Positions 17,510-25,310 of a DNA stretch of 35,517 nt are shown here, one piece after another. The stretch is from Methylobacterium sp. E-065. Its GTDB lineage: Bacteria > Pseudomonadota > Alphaproteobacteria > Rhizobiales > Beijerinckiaceae. The stretch is from contig NZ_JAKSYD010000107.1 in assembly GCF_022829605.1 (NCBI RefSeq), positions 1 to 35,517 on the forward strand, read 5' to 3'. The first letter of the stretch is position 1. Every line of letters starts with the position of its first letter. A model generated the notes under the pieces. The model searched no databases and was not told where the DNA came from. It saw only the letters and a list, made by a program, of their open reading frames with translations. The position numbers and the translations under genes are program-made.

Positions 17510-18196
17510 GTGAGCCCGCCCCGAACCGAAGCCGAAGCCGAAATCGTTCTGTCGAGCGCAACGGCGGCCTATGACGGCAAGCCCGTCCTGTTCGGCGTGG
17601 ACCTCACCGTCCGGGCGGGCGAGCGCATCGCGCTGATGGGTCGATCCGGCGCGGGGAAGTCCACCCTGCTCGGGCTGATCCACGCCCAGGTCCAGCCGCG
17701 GGTGGCCCTGATCCCGCAGGCAGCGGCCCTGGTGCGGACGCTCTCGGTGTTCCACAACGTCTACATGGGCCGTCTCGACCGGCGCTCGACCCTGCACAAC
17801 CTGCGAACCCTGGCGTTCCCGGCCCGCGCCGATCTCGCGGAGGTAAGTGGGATCCTCGGGGAGGTCGGACTCGCTGACGCGGTCCGAGCCAAGGCCGGGG
17901 CGCTGTCGGGCGGCCAGCAGCAGCGCGTCTCGGTCGCGCGGGCGCTCTACAACGGGCGCCCGATCCTGATCGGCGACGAGCCGGTCTCGGCCCTGGACCG
18001 CAGGCAGGGTGGCGTGATCCTGGAGCGGATGGCCGCCCGCCACCAGACCCTCGTTCTGGCGCTTCACGACATCGCCCTGGCGCTGGCGCACACGGACCGG
18101 ATCATCGTGCTCGATGCGGGCCGGATCGTTCTCGACGCGCCCGCCCGCGACCTGGACGAGGCGGCCCTCGTCCCGTTCTATGGGCAGGCCGCATGA
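17510..18196 (+). CDS. ABC transporter ATP-binding protein (PhnC-like, shortened)
   Basis: 228 residues with Walker A GRSGAGKST, Q-loop VALIPQ, signature LSGGQQQR, Walker B ILIGDEP and switch histidine LALHD. VFHNVYMGRLDRRSTLHNL is characteristic of PhnC. The stretch between Walker A and the Q-loop is only about 15 residues, where PhnC has roughly 40, so the usual beta-strand segment around the Q-loop is missing. All catalytic motifs remain. The GTG at 17510 lies 13 bases after the binding-protein stop and is preferred over the ATG at 17468, which would overlap that gene. It provides energy for the importer whose permease starts at the overlapping ATGA. Confidence 0.88.
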   Translation: MSPPRTEAEAEIVLSSATAAYDGKPVLFGVDLTVRAGERIALMGRSGAGKSTLLGLIHAQVQPRVALIPQAAALVRTLSVFHNVYMGRLDRRSTLHNLRTLAFPARADLAEVSGILGEVGLADAVRAKAGALSGGQQQRVSVARALYNGRPILIGDEPVSALDRRQGGVILERMAARHQTLVLALHDIALALAHTDRIIVLDAGRIVLDAPARDLDEAALVPFYGQAA

Positions 18197-19752
18197 ACGT
18201 CCTGCGCGTGACGGCCGGCCGGGGCTACGCCGCGGCGACCCGCTGGTTCGTCGGCGGCGCGGCGGCGGCGCTTCTGCTGGCCGACCTCGCCGTCACCAGC
18301 CTTCACCCCTGGGCCGACCTGCGGCGCCTGCTCGCCGGCCTGATCCACCCGGATTTCCCGTCGGTGGAGATCTGGAGCGTCGTCTACACCGTCGCCTTCG
18401 CGATGCTCGGGGTGACGATCGGGGCCGGCGCCGGCTTCATGCTCGCCATACCGTTCGCTAGGTCCCGGAGCGTGCGGCTCGTCTGCGCCGGCCTGCGCTC
18501 GGTCCACGAACTGTTCTGGGCGCTGCTGCTGACGCAGGTATTCGGCCTGTCGGCGACCACCGGCATCCTGGCCATCGCGCTGCCCTATGCGGGCATCTGC
18601 GCCAAGGTTTATTCGGAGATCATCGAGGAGGCGGATCTCTCCGCCCTGCGCGTCCTGCCGGCGGGGACCGGCGCCCTCTCGGCGTTCGCCTACGCCCGCC
18701 TGCCGGAGGTCGCCGCGGCGTTCCGGCACTACACGCTCTACCGGTTCGAATGCGCGATGCGCTCGACCCTGGTGCTCGGCTTCATCGGCCTGCCCACCAT
18801 GGGCTTCTATCTCGAATCCGCCTTCCGCCAGGGCCGCTACGCCGAGGCGGGGGCCCTGCTGCTGATCTTCTACGTCCTGATCGGCTCCCGCCGCCTCTGG
18901 ATGCGCCTCTCGACCCTGCCGGTCCTGCTCGTGGGCAGCGTCCTCGCCCTGCCCAAGACCATCGGGACGACCGACTGGCTGACGAGCCTCGGCCGCTTCC
19001 TCGGCCACGACATCGTGCCGAGCCCGCTCCGGTCCGGCGCCGTCCTCGACCCGGCGACCTGGGGCCGGTTCGGGCTCTGGCTTCGGCCGATCGTCACGGA
19101 GCAGATCCTGCCCGGCGCCCTCCAGACCCTGGTGCTCGCCCAGATCGCGCTGGTCGCGACCGGCCTCGGCGCGCTCATCCTGTTCCCCCTTGCCTCCCGT
19201 CGCTTCGCCGGGCCGGTCGGGCAGCCGTTCGGGCGGGTCCTGCTGGTGATCGTACGCTCGACGCCGGAATACATGCTGGCCTACGTGCTGCTGCAGCTGC
19301 TCGGCCCGTCGATGCTGCCGGCGATCCTGGCGCTGACGATCCACAATGCCGGCATCGTCGGCTACCTCATGGGCCGCCACGCCGACGACCTCGCCTACCG
19401 CCCCGACGCCCCGTCCGGCCTGAATCTGTACAGCTACGAGACGCTGCCCCGGCTCTACGGTCAGTTCCTGGCCTACCTGCTGTATCGCTGGGAGCTGATC
19501 CTGCGCGAGAGCGCGATCTTCGGCATCCTCGGGGTCGCGACGCTCGGCTTCTACGTCGATGCCGCGATCTCCGAGATGCGCCTGGACGTCGCCGTGGTGC
19601 TGATTGTTGCCACGGCGCTCCTGACCGCGCTGGTCGATGCCCTGTCCCGGGCCCTGCGCCGGTCGCTGCGCCTCACCGATCTGCCGACACGGCTCTCCAA
19701 ACCCCTGCACGGGTCCGCGGCTGACCCGCCGTTGCGGGCGGCCTGTACCTGA
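18193..19752 (+). CDS. ABC transporter permease, two PhnE-type domains fused
   Basis: 519 residues, about twice the length of PhnE. The first permease domain is at about 10-270, with the permease signature region around LFWALLLTQVFGLSATTGILA and LGFIGLPTMGFYLES. The second is at about 290-490, with ALQTLVLAQIALVATGLGAL, RSTPEYMLAYVLLQLLG and FGILGVATLGFYVDAAISEM. A duplicated permease in one chain can form the whole channel without dimerisation. ATG overlaps the ATPase stop as ATGA, so translation is coupled. The neighbouring binding protein points to uptake of a selenium oxyanion. Confidence 0.88.
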   Translation: MNVLRVTAGRGYAAATRWFVGGAAAALLLADLAVTSLHPWADLRRLLAGLIHPDFPSVEIWSVVYTVAFAMLGVTIGAGAGFMLAIPFARSRSVRLVCAGLRSVHELFWALLLTQVFGLSATTGILAIALPYAGICAKVYSEIIEEADLSALRVLPAGTGALSAFAYARLPEVAAAFRHYTLYRFECAMRSTLVLGFIGLPTMGFYLESAFRQGRYAEAGALLLIFYVLIGSRRLWMRLSTLPVLLVGSVLALPKTIGTTDWLTSLGRFLGHDIVPSPLRSGAVLDPATWGRFGLWLRPIVTEQILPGALQTLVLAQIALVATGLGALILFPLASRRFAGPVGQPFGRVLLVIVRSTPEYMLAYVLLQLLGPSMLPAILALTIHNAGIVGYLMGRHADDLAYRPDAPSGLNLYSYETLPRLYGQFLAYLLYRWELILRESAIFGILGVATLGFYVDAAISEMRLDVAVVLIVATALLTALVDALSRALRRSLRLTDLPTRLSKPLHGSAADPPLRAACT

Positions 19753-19757
19753 CGGCG

Positions 19758-19785
19758 CGCAGCCCTTGAGACGCAGCCCTTGAGA
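19758..19785 (+). repeat. Perfect 14-base tandem duplication
   Basis: CGCAGCCCTTGAGA occurs twice head to tail in the 44-base gap between the permease and DoxX-like genes. It ends one base from the GGA of the latter's ribosome binding site, so the copy may affect spacing or an RNA structure there. Confidence 0.8.
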
Positions 19786-19796
19786 GGATCGATGCG

Positions 19797-20459
19797 ATGC
19801 GGACGGACCCCTTCACCGACACGTGGCTGTTCCTGATCGGGCAGCAGAGCGACGAGATCGCCCTCGGTTGGGGGCGCTGGCTGGTCGCCGGCGGCTTCGC
19901 ATTGCTGGTCCTGGCCAGCATCGTCATCGCGATCCGGGAATGGATCGAGGACCCGGCCCAGCGGACGGGCCGCGACGTCACCCTGTGGGCGCTGCGCGCC
20001 CTGATCGGCGGCATGTGGTTCCAGGGCATGCTCTGGAAGCTGCCGCTCTTCTCCACCGAGAACGGGCTGTACTACTGGACCGGCGAGGAGGTGACGAACG
20101 CCGCCTTCGCGATCCACCGGGAGTTCGTGCAGAGCGTGCTGCTGCCGACGCCGGCGTTCTACATTCTGGACGTGCTGGTGTTTGTCACGGAGCTGACCTT
20201 CGCGGTCTCGCTGCTGCTCGGGCTCGGCGTCCGGGTCATCGGGGCGATCGGCGTCGCGTTCGTGGCGCAGCTCTGGCTCGGCCTCTACCTGCACCCGCAG
20301 GAATGGCCGTGGACCTACGTCTTCCTCGGCGGTCTCATGGCCCTGTTCAGCGTCTTCGCGGCGGGCCGCAGTCTCGGCCTCGACGCCGCGCTGCGCCGCC
20401 GGTACCCGCCCGGCCTCACCTTCGGATGGGCCGCCAGCTTGGTCCGCGTCGCGACCTGA
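19797..20459 (+). CDS. DoxX-like integral membrane protein
   Basis: 220 residues with about four or five membrane segments. The block LRALIGGMWFQGMLWKLP and the helix ELTFAVSLLLGLGVRVIGAI resemble DoxX/DoxD, the small subunit of thiosulfate:quinone oxidoreductase and related quinone-linked membrane proteins. It follows the importer by 44 bases and shares an AGAGGA ribosome binding site style with senC and the radical SAM gene, so it is probably cotranscribed. A role in passing electrons for selenium-oxyanion reduction is attractive but only inferred. A general membrane function is equally possible. Confidence 0.75.
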   Translation: MRTDPFTDTWLFLIGQQSDEIALGWGRWLVAGGFALLVLASIVIAIREWIEDPAQRTGRDVTLWALRALIGGMWFQGMLWKLPLFSTENGLYYWTGEEVTNAAFAIHREFVQSVLLPTPAFYILDVLVFVTELTFAVSLLLGLGVRVIGAIGVAFVAQLWLGLYLHPQEWPWTYVFLGGLMALFSVFAAGRSLGLDAALRRRYPPGLTFGWAASLVRVAT

Positions 20460-20490
20460 GGGGCGGCGCGTCAGCCGGACCGGCGCCCCT
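20459..20490. terminator. Hairpin between convergent operons
   Basis: AGGGGCG (20459-20465) pairs perfectly with CGCCCCT (20484-20490). It lies where the DoxX-like gene meets the end of the glycosyltransferase gene and could act on both strands. No T-run follows, so it may work as a weak or Rho-assisted end. Confidence 0.35.
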
Positions 20491-21193
20491 CGCGGGACAG
20501 GGCGCGGGCGAGGCGCAGGAAGGTCGTGCCGATGACCCAGGCGGCGCGCATCCCCACCCGCCAGTCCCCCGAGACCTTCGAGGCGCCGCCCTGCCGCGGG
20601 CGCTGCCCGACGGCGACCTCCGCGCAGCGTAGGCCCGCCGCGGCGGCGCGCATCAGCATCTCGACGTTCCAGCCATAGGTCTCGTCCCGCATGCCGAGGC
20701 GCTCCAGCGCGTCGCGGCGGATCGCCCGGTAGGGCGACATGTCGGTGAAGCGGGCGCCGTAGGTGAGCCGCAGCAGCCAGCCCGCGAGGTGCCCGGCGAC
20801 GATCTGCTGGGGGCTCATGGCGTCCGGCTCGCGGTCGCCGCGGATCCGGGAGCCCTGCACGAAGTCCGCCTGGCCCGCGCGGATCGGATCGAGGAGGGCC
20901 GGGACGCGATCGAGCCGGTCGCTGCCGTCGCCGTCGACGAACAGGACGATGGCGGTCTCCGGCGGCAGCGCGGCGATCCCGGTCTGGATCGCCCGTCCGT
21001 AGCCGCGGCGGCGCTCGAGGATCACGCGCCCGCCCGCTGCGGCGGCCCGCTCCCGAGTGGCGTCCCGCGAGCCGCCATCGATGACGAGGACTGCGTCGGC
21101 CCCGTTCGCCAGAAGCCCCGCGACGACACCGCCGATCGCGGTCTCCTCGTCGAGGCAGGGCACGACGGCCGTGACGAAGGATGCTGCGGTCAT
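20471..21193 (-). CDS. Family 2 glycosyltransferase (dolichol-phosphate-mannose-synthase type)
   Basis: 240 residues, soluble. The GT-A fold shows VVPCLDEETAIGGVV, VIDGGSRDATRE, GYGRAIQTGIAAL, the metal-binding FVDGDGSD, and the acceptor-side motif TDMSPYRAIRRDAL followed by YGWNVEMLMRAA. Such enzymes transfer a sugar from a nucleotide donor, often to a polyprenyl phosphate. The ATG at 21193 overlaps the radical SAM stop by ATGA, and this is the last gene of the four-gene operon. It lacks the membrane helices of full DPM synthases. Acceptor and sugar are unknown. Confidence 0.87.
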   Translation of the reverse strand: MTAASFVTAVVPCLDEETAIGGVVAGLLANGADAVLVIDGGSRDATRERAAAAGGRVILERRRGYGRAIQTGIAALPPETAIVLFVDGDGSDRLDRVPALLDPIRAGQADFVQGSRIRGDREPDAMSPQQIVAGHLAGWLLRLTYGARFTDMSPYRAIRRDALERLGMRDETYGWNVEMLMRAAAAGLRCAEVAVGQRPRQGGASKVSGDWRVGMRAAWVIGTTFLRLARALSREGRRSG

Positions 21194-22263
21194 AGGCTCC
21201 AGCGGAGCCCACAATTACCGCAGGCCTGCGGCGGCGTGTTTGAAAGAAGGGCGGCCCGGAAATCCGCGTAGGCCGGGCCGTTCCAGATCTCCCGCAGGGT
21301 CTCCTGCGTGGCATCGCCGAGGGTGTAGTTCTCGTAGCCGCGCTGCGAGAACGGCGCGATGCAGCATGGCAGCGCCCGGCCGTTGGCGGTGACGTACATC
21401 ACGTTCCAGGGCCGGCGGCAGAGCGACCAGGGCGAACCGTCCGCGTCGCGACGGAGGCTCATCCCCGGCTCGCTCGCCGCCCCCGAGGCCGAGAAGGTGA
21501 GCCCAAGCGCGCGCGCGACCGCCTCGGCCTCGGTAAGGTAATGGGCCTCGTCCGCCTCCATGCGCTCGTAGAGGGCCTGATCGGGCCGCGCCATGCCGAG
21601 GGCGTCGTCCGCGAAATAGACGAGCCGCTGGAGGTAGACCTCCTTCACGCCGGCCTCGGCCGCCACCCGCACGAAGGCGGGCAGCTCCGGCAGGGTCTCC
21701 TTGAGGCCGGTGAGCCAAGCTGAGACCCGCGGCTTCGCGTGGCCCTCGCGCTCCTGCAGCGCCCGGAAGGCCCGGACGTTCTTCAGGATCCGCTCGAAAT
21801 AGTCCTTGCCGCGTACCGTGATGTAGGAGGCCCGCGTCGAGGCATCGAGCGAGACGCGCAGTTCATCCAGGCCGGCCTCGATCAGGGCCCGCCCGTTCTT
21901 CTCCGACAGCACCGTGCCGTTGGTGTTGAACAGGACGTAGGTTCCGCGATCCTTGAGGTAGCGGACCATGCGGGGCAGGTCCTTGACCAACATCGGCTCG
22001 CCGACCCCGTGGAGCACGGCGCGGCTGAGATCCGGCACCTGATCGACGATGGAGGTGAACAGCGCCCAGCTCATATCGGCCGGCGGTTCGAGCTCGACAT
22101 AGGTGCGCGGACAGGTGGTGCAGAGCAGGTTGCAGCGGTTCGTCACCTCCAGATAGAGGCAGACCGGCATGCGCTCGACGACGGTCTCGACTGTCTGCGG
22201 CGCCGCCTCGTGGTAGCGGCGCGGGTCGAAGGCCGGGGCGGCTGGTTGCGTGGCGGTGGTCAT
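21190..22263 (-). CDS. Second radical SAM/SPASM enzyme
   Basis: 357 residues. The cluster motif is CNLLCTTC (Cys44, 48, 51), followed by HGVGEPML and FNTNGTVL, typical of the fold. The C terminus has a short SPASM-like set of cysteines: LCRRPWNVMYVTANGRALPCC and CGNCGLRWSL. It is unlike the first radical SAM enzyme (15160-16230) in sequence detail, so the two are not recent duplicates. It overlaps both neighbours by four bases (ATGA at each end), so the four genes form one tight operon. The substrate may be a glycosylated or lipid-linked compound given three transferase neighbours, but this is inference. Confidence 0.87.
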   Translation of the reverse strand: MTTATQPAAPAFDPRRYHEAAPQTVETVVERMPVCLYLEVTNRCNLLCTTCPRTYVELEPPADMSWALFTSIVDQVPDLSRAVLHGVGEPMLVKDLPRMVRYLKDRGTYVLFNTNGTVLSEKNGRALIEAGLDELRVSLDASTRASYITVRGKDYFERILKNVRAFRALQEREGHAKPRVSAWLTGLKETLPELPAFVRVAAEAGVKEVYLQRLVYFADDALGMARPDQALYERMEADEAHYLTEAEAVARALGLTFSASGAASEPGMSLRRDADGSPWSLCRRPWNVMYVTANGRALPCCIAPFSQRGYENYTLGDATQETLREIWNGPAYADFRAALLSNTPPQACGNCGLRWSL

Positions 22264-23555
22264 CGGATGAGCCCGGAACGGCGGCAGATTCCAACCTGCA
22301 CCAGCGCTGCGGCCGCCACCAAGGCGGCGAGGATCGCTGAGCGGGCGTCATATGAGAGCTGCGGATCGCCAGGAACGACGTCGTAGAGCATGAAGCCTCC
22401 CACCGTGAGGACCCAACCCGGAAGCGTGGCAGCGACACTTAAAAATGGCACGGCCATAAGGAAGTACCATGGGAATTCGGGCGAGAGCAGGAAGAGTAAC
22501 GTCACGATCGAGCAATTGATGTCGCGCAGGCTCCACTCCGGTGTCCGGCCCCTCCGGAACCCGGTGCGCAGCGCCAGCGCCGCCAGGGTCATCAGGCACA
22601 GGATCAGGTAGATCTGGGTGTCGTGAGGCCACATGCCGGCCGACTGCCGCCAGATCCGCAGCAGCGTGAAGCCCGAGCCCGACGACAAGCCCTGCTCGTC
22701 GGCGTAGCCCGTGGCGAGGAAGCCGAGCACGCCCCTCCCGACGGACAGGTAGGGCAGATAGGCGAGCGCGATCACGATCGGCACGAGGGCGACCATCCGC
22801 CAGTCCCAGGGTCGCCACAGGCCGGGCAGCGCGATTAGGGCGAACGGCTTGGCCAGCGCCGCCAGCACCACCGATGTCGCGCCCGCGTAACGGCGGCCGA
22901 CGGCCAGCGCCAGCCACAGGCCGAGCATCATCAGCGCGATCATCAAGCCGTCGACATGGCCCTGGCCCGCGATCTCCCAGACCGGGAGCGGGTGCCAAGC
23001 GTAGGCTGCAACGCGGGCCTCCGATTTTCCCGTGAGGCGCAGCAGACCGATCAGGGCGACGATCGTCATGCCCTCGCACGCCACGAGGGCGACCTTGATC
23101 GCAAGCGGGCTCGCCGAGATGCGGGTGACGAGGAGGAAGAACGCCTGGGCCACCGGGGGGTAGATGGTCACCGCGTAGTCGGCGCGGTTAATGAACGGAT
23201 AGACCTGCGCGTCGCGCAGGAATGTTAGCGCCGGGTCGGCCGGGACATAGCGGTAGGGGTTGATCCCGGCGCCCTGCACAAGTCCGTCCCAGACGTAGCG
23301 GAAGATGTCGGTCGACAGGATCGGCGGCGCGGACAGCGCGAGGAGCCGCATTGCGAGGCCGGCGCCGACAATGATGGCGAGCGCTCGGGGTCCCGTGAGG
23401 TCGTCCATGCGCGCGGCCAGTGCGGCGATCACGCCGCCGGCGCAGGCGAGCGCCAGGAACGCATCGTCGCCGAAGCCCTGAAGAAGCGGCATGCCGAGCC
23501 CGATCAGCACGGTTCCGGCGATGCCGAGGGCCGTCAGGCGACGGACAGGGCTCAC
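22260..23555 (-). CDS. GT-C membrane glycosyltransferase (GT87/mannosyltransferase-like)
   Basis: 431 residues with about ten membrane segments. The first extracytoplasmic loop has the acidic motif STDIFRYVWDG, then GINPYRYVPADP and AVTIYPPVAQAFF, a pattern of polyprenyl-phosphate-sugar-dependent GT-C enzymes. QGHVDGLMIALM and ALAKPFALIALPG follow. It starts with GTG (23555) that overlaps the DUF2064 stop as GTGA. It would transfer a sugar from a polyprenyl phosphate on the periplasmic side, a natural partner for the DPM-synthase-like gene two positions downstream. Specific donor and acceptor are unknown. Confidence 0.83.
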   Translation of the reverse strand: MSPVRRLTALGIAGTVLIGLGMPLLQGFGDDAFLALACAGGVIAALAARMDDLTGPRALAIIVGAGLAMRLLALSAPPILSTDIFRYVWDGLVQGAGINPYRYVPADPALTFLRDAQVYPFINRADYAVTIYPPVAQAFFLLVTRISASPLAIKVALVACEGMTIVALIGLLRLTGKSEARVAAYAWHPLPVWEIAGQGHVDGLMIALMMLGLWLALAVGRRYAGATSVVLAALAKPFALIALPGLWRPWDWRMVALVPIVIALAYLPYLSVGRGVLGFLATGYADEQGLSSGSGFTLLRIWRQSAGMWPHDTQIYLILCLMTLAALALRTGFRRGRTPEWSLRDINCSIVTLLFLLSPEFPWYFLMAVPFLSVAATLPGWVLTVGGFMLYDVVPGDPQLSYDARSAILAALVAAAALVQVGICRRSGLIR

Positions 23556-24262
23556 GCGTCACGCCATTGGGTCAGCAGCGCGCGCGTCGCGGGCGCCTGA
23601 CCCCCGACGAGGCCGTCCGCGGCGAAAGCCGGCGGGATTCCCGCGATCTCGTCCTGCAGGAGGTGGAATGTCCCCGCGTCGTCGATGTCGTACCAACGGG
23701 GGAGCACCTCGGCCTCCAAGCCGATGCCGGCAGCCTGCTCCAGCGTACGGGCCAGCACTGCGTCTGTGCTCCACGGGATGCCGGCGAAGAGTTCGGGATG
23801 ATCGGCCTTCAGCCCGATATGCGTGTAGCCGCCGTCGATGGCGGGCCCCAGCACCACGCGGTCCCCGGACCGTCGCAGGGAGACGATCGTGTCCGAGAGC
23901 AGCGATGCGGGCAGGGTCGGCGAGTCGGCGTTGATTAGCACGACACAGTCGTGCGCCTGCTCAATCAGCAGACGACGCACGGCTGTTCCGAGGATGACCC
24001 CGAAATCGGATCCTTCCTGAAGCAGCAGGCGGAAGGCGGGCGGCAGGATGGCAGCGAGCTCAGCTTCCGATCCCGCGGGCGCATAGATGCCGTATCCCTG
24101 CCGTCCTAGGACCTCGGGGACCGCGAGCACGACACCGGCGACATCCGCCAGGAAACAGGCAGAGAGATGGGCTGCCTTCTCCGGACCGAGGCGTGCGGCA
24201 AGGCGCGTTTTGGTCAGACCGGGGCGCGGGGCCTTGCACATGATCCCGAGCGCTGCCGTCAT
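23552..24262 (-). CDS. DUF2064 / CofC-like transferase (TIGR04282-type)
   Basis: 236 residues. Visible motifs are MCKAPRPGLTKTRLAARLG, the nucleotide-binding entry, VVLINADSPTLPASLL and VVLGPAIDGGYTHIGL. The family is related to CofC nucleotidyltransferase and is named 'rSAM/selenodomain-associated transferase 1' or arsenosugar glycosyltransferase in databases, as I recall. That name ties it to selenium- or arsenic-linked radical SAM loci, which fits this neighbourhood. Start ATG at 24262 has a GGGGGA ribosome binding site. It is the first gene of the four-gene operon. It may activate or transfer a nucleotide or sugar; the substrate is open. Confidence 0.87.
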   Translation of the reverse strand: MTAALGIMCKAPRPGLTKTRLAARLGPEKAAHLSACFLADVAGVVLAVPEVLGRQGYGIYAPAGSEAELAAILPPAFRLLLQEGSDFGVILGTAVRRLLIEQAHDCVVLINADSPTLPASLLSDTIVSLRRSGDRVVLGPAIDGGYTHIGLKADHPELFAGIPWSTDAVLARTLEQAAGIGLEAEVLPRWYDIDDAGTFHLLQDEIAGIPPAFAADGLVGGQAPATRALLTQWRDA

Positions 24263-24791
24263 GCATCCCCCATGTCGGCGCAGCGCCGCGCGCCCGAAGC
24301 TGTGATCGGACGATGCGTCCGCAGCAAAGGGAGAGCAAATTGTTGCTGGAAAGCCAAATCACAAAGTGCGATCGGGTGTGGCTCTCGCGGCTGTTGAGGG
24401 TCTGCGGGATGCCTGCACCGGGCCATTCGAAGCCCGCGCAGACCTGACGCTTAGTGGAGGGCAAGCCTCCGGGAGAAGGGCTCTCCGCTCTTGCCATGGC
24501 GGCACGCGGAAGCGGACCAGCCGCTTTCGGCCAACGCCGGTCGCGTCAGTTGTAACCGGTAAACGTCTAGGTTGGGTGGATTTCTGACCGTTTGCTTACG
24601 CGCAAATGAGGCATGAGAGCGGACTGCGAGATCCTGCATCATTTACTTGGTCACACTCCGCCGCACCCAGCACGCACCCGCAGCGGTTTGGCTCGGTCCA
24701 CCACACAGAAACTGCCGCGGAGAACGCGTCATGCGCGCGTTCACCTGATCCGGCAGGTCGGCTTTGGACTTCGGGGGAGCCGGAGCGACTA
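24263..24791. other. Intergenic region with repeat copy
   Basis: It holds the promoter of the four-gene operon at its left end and a degenerate Y-Z copy of the dispersed repeat at 24481-24628. No gene is recognisable. Confidence 0.5.
24481..24628 (+). repeat. Dispersed intergenic repeat, modules Y (degenerate) and Z
   Basis: Y part: CGGAAGCGGACCAGCCGC then TTTCGGCCAACGCCGG. Z part (24561-24628): AAACGTCTAGGTTGGGTGG, ATTTCTGACCGTTTGC, ending GAGAGCGGACTGCG. It has the same order and orientation as 1289-1450. Confidence 0.65.
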
Positions 24792-25310
24792 CTACGCGGC
24801 GTGAATGTTCGGCGGCCCGAGATGCTGGAGAAAATCCGGCTTGCCGAGGCTCACTCCAGCGCTGCGGAGGATCCCGTAGGCTGTGGTCACGTGGAAGAAG
24901 AAGTTCGGAAGCGCGAAGCCGGTGAGATAGGCCTGCCCGCTGAAGCGGTATCCCATGCCGTTCGGAAACTTCAGTTCGACTTCCCGCTCCGCGCCTGAAG
25001 CCAACGCCGCCGGATCAATGCCTTCAACGAAGGTAATCGTTCTGGCACAGCGCTCCTTGAGATCGGCGAAGGTCGCCTCGACGTCGGGCATCGAGGGCGC
25101 TTCGATCCCGGCGAGCCGCGCCACCGCGTTCTTCGCACTGTCGGACGCCATTTGGTACTGGGCAGACAGTGGCCTCATGTCCGGAGCCAGCCGCCGGATG
25201 AGCAACTCGGCTTCCGGCTTTTCCGATGCCGCCTTGTCGAGCCACGTGCTCATATTGCGAAGCGCGTTAACGAAGACGGGGACGCTGACGTCGTGGATGC
25301 TGATGCTCAT
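24792..25310 (-). CDS. DUF1993 family protein
   Basis: 172 residues matching the DUF1993 family, small helical proteins of DinB-like fold. Visible are VFVNALRNMSTWLDKA near the N terminus, the central LAPDMRPLSAQYQMASDSAKNA, and the C-terminal YLTGFALPNFFFHVTTAYGILRSAGVSLGKPDFL with its family-typical helix. The function of the family is unknown. It stands alone between two repeat-bearing intergenic regions, so no operon partner suggests a role. Confidence 0.88.
   Translation of the reverse strand: MSISIHDVSVPVFVNALRNMSTWLDKAASEKPEAELLIRRLAPDMRPLSAQYQMASDSAKNAVARLAGIEAPSMPDVEATFADLKERCARTITFVEGIDPAALASGAEREVELKFPNGMGYRFSGQAYLTGFALPNFFFHVTTAYGILRSAGVSLGKPDFLQHLGPPNIHAA

Noticed and set aside
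18178..19710. 510-codon minus-strand open frame opposite the permease
   Set aside because: Its translation is low-complexity (Gln/Asp/Arg-rich) and antisense to a permease with clear membrane helices.
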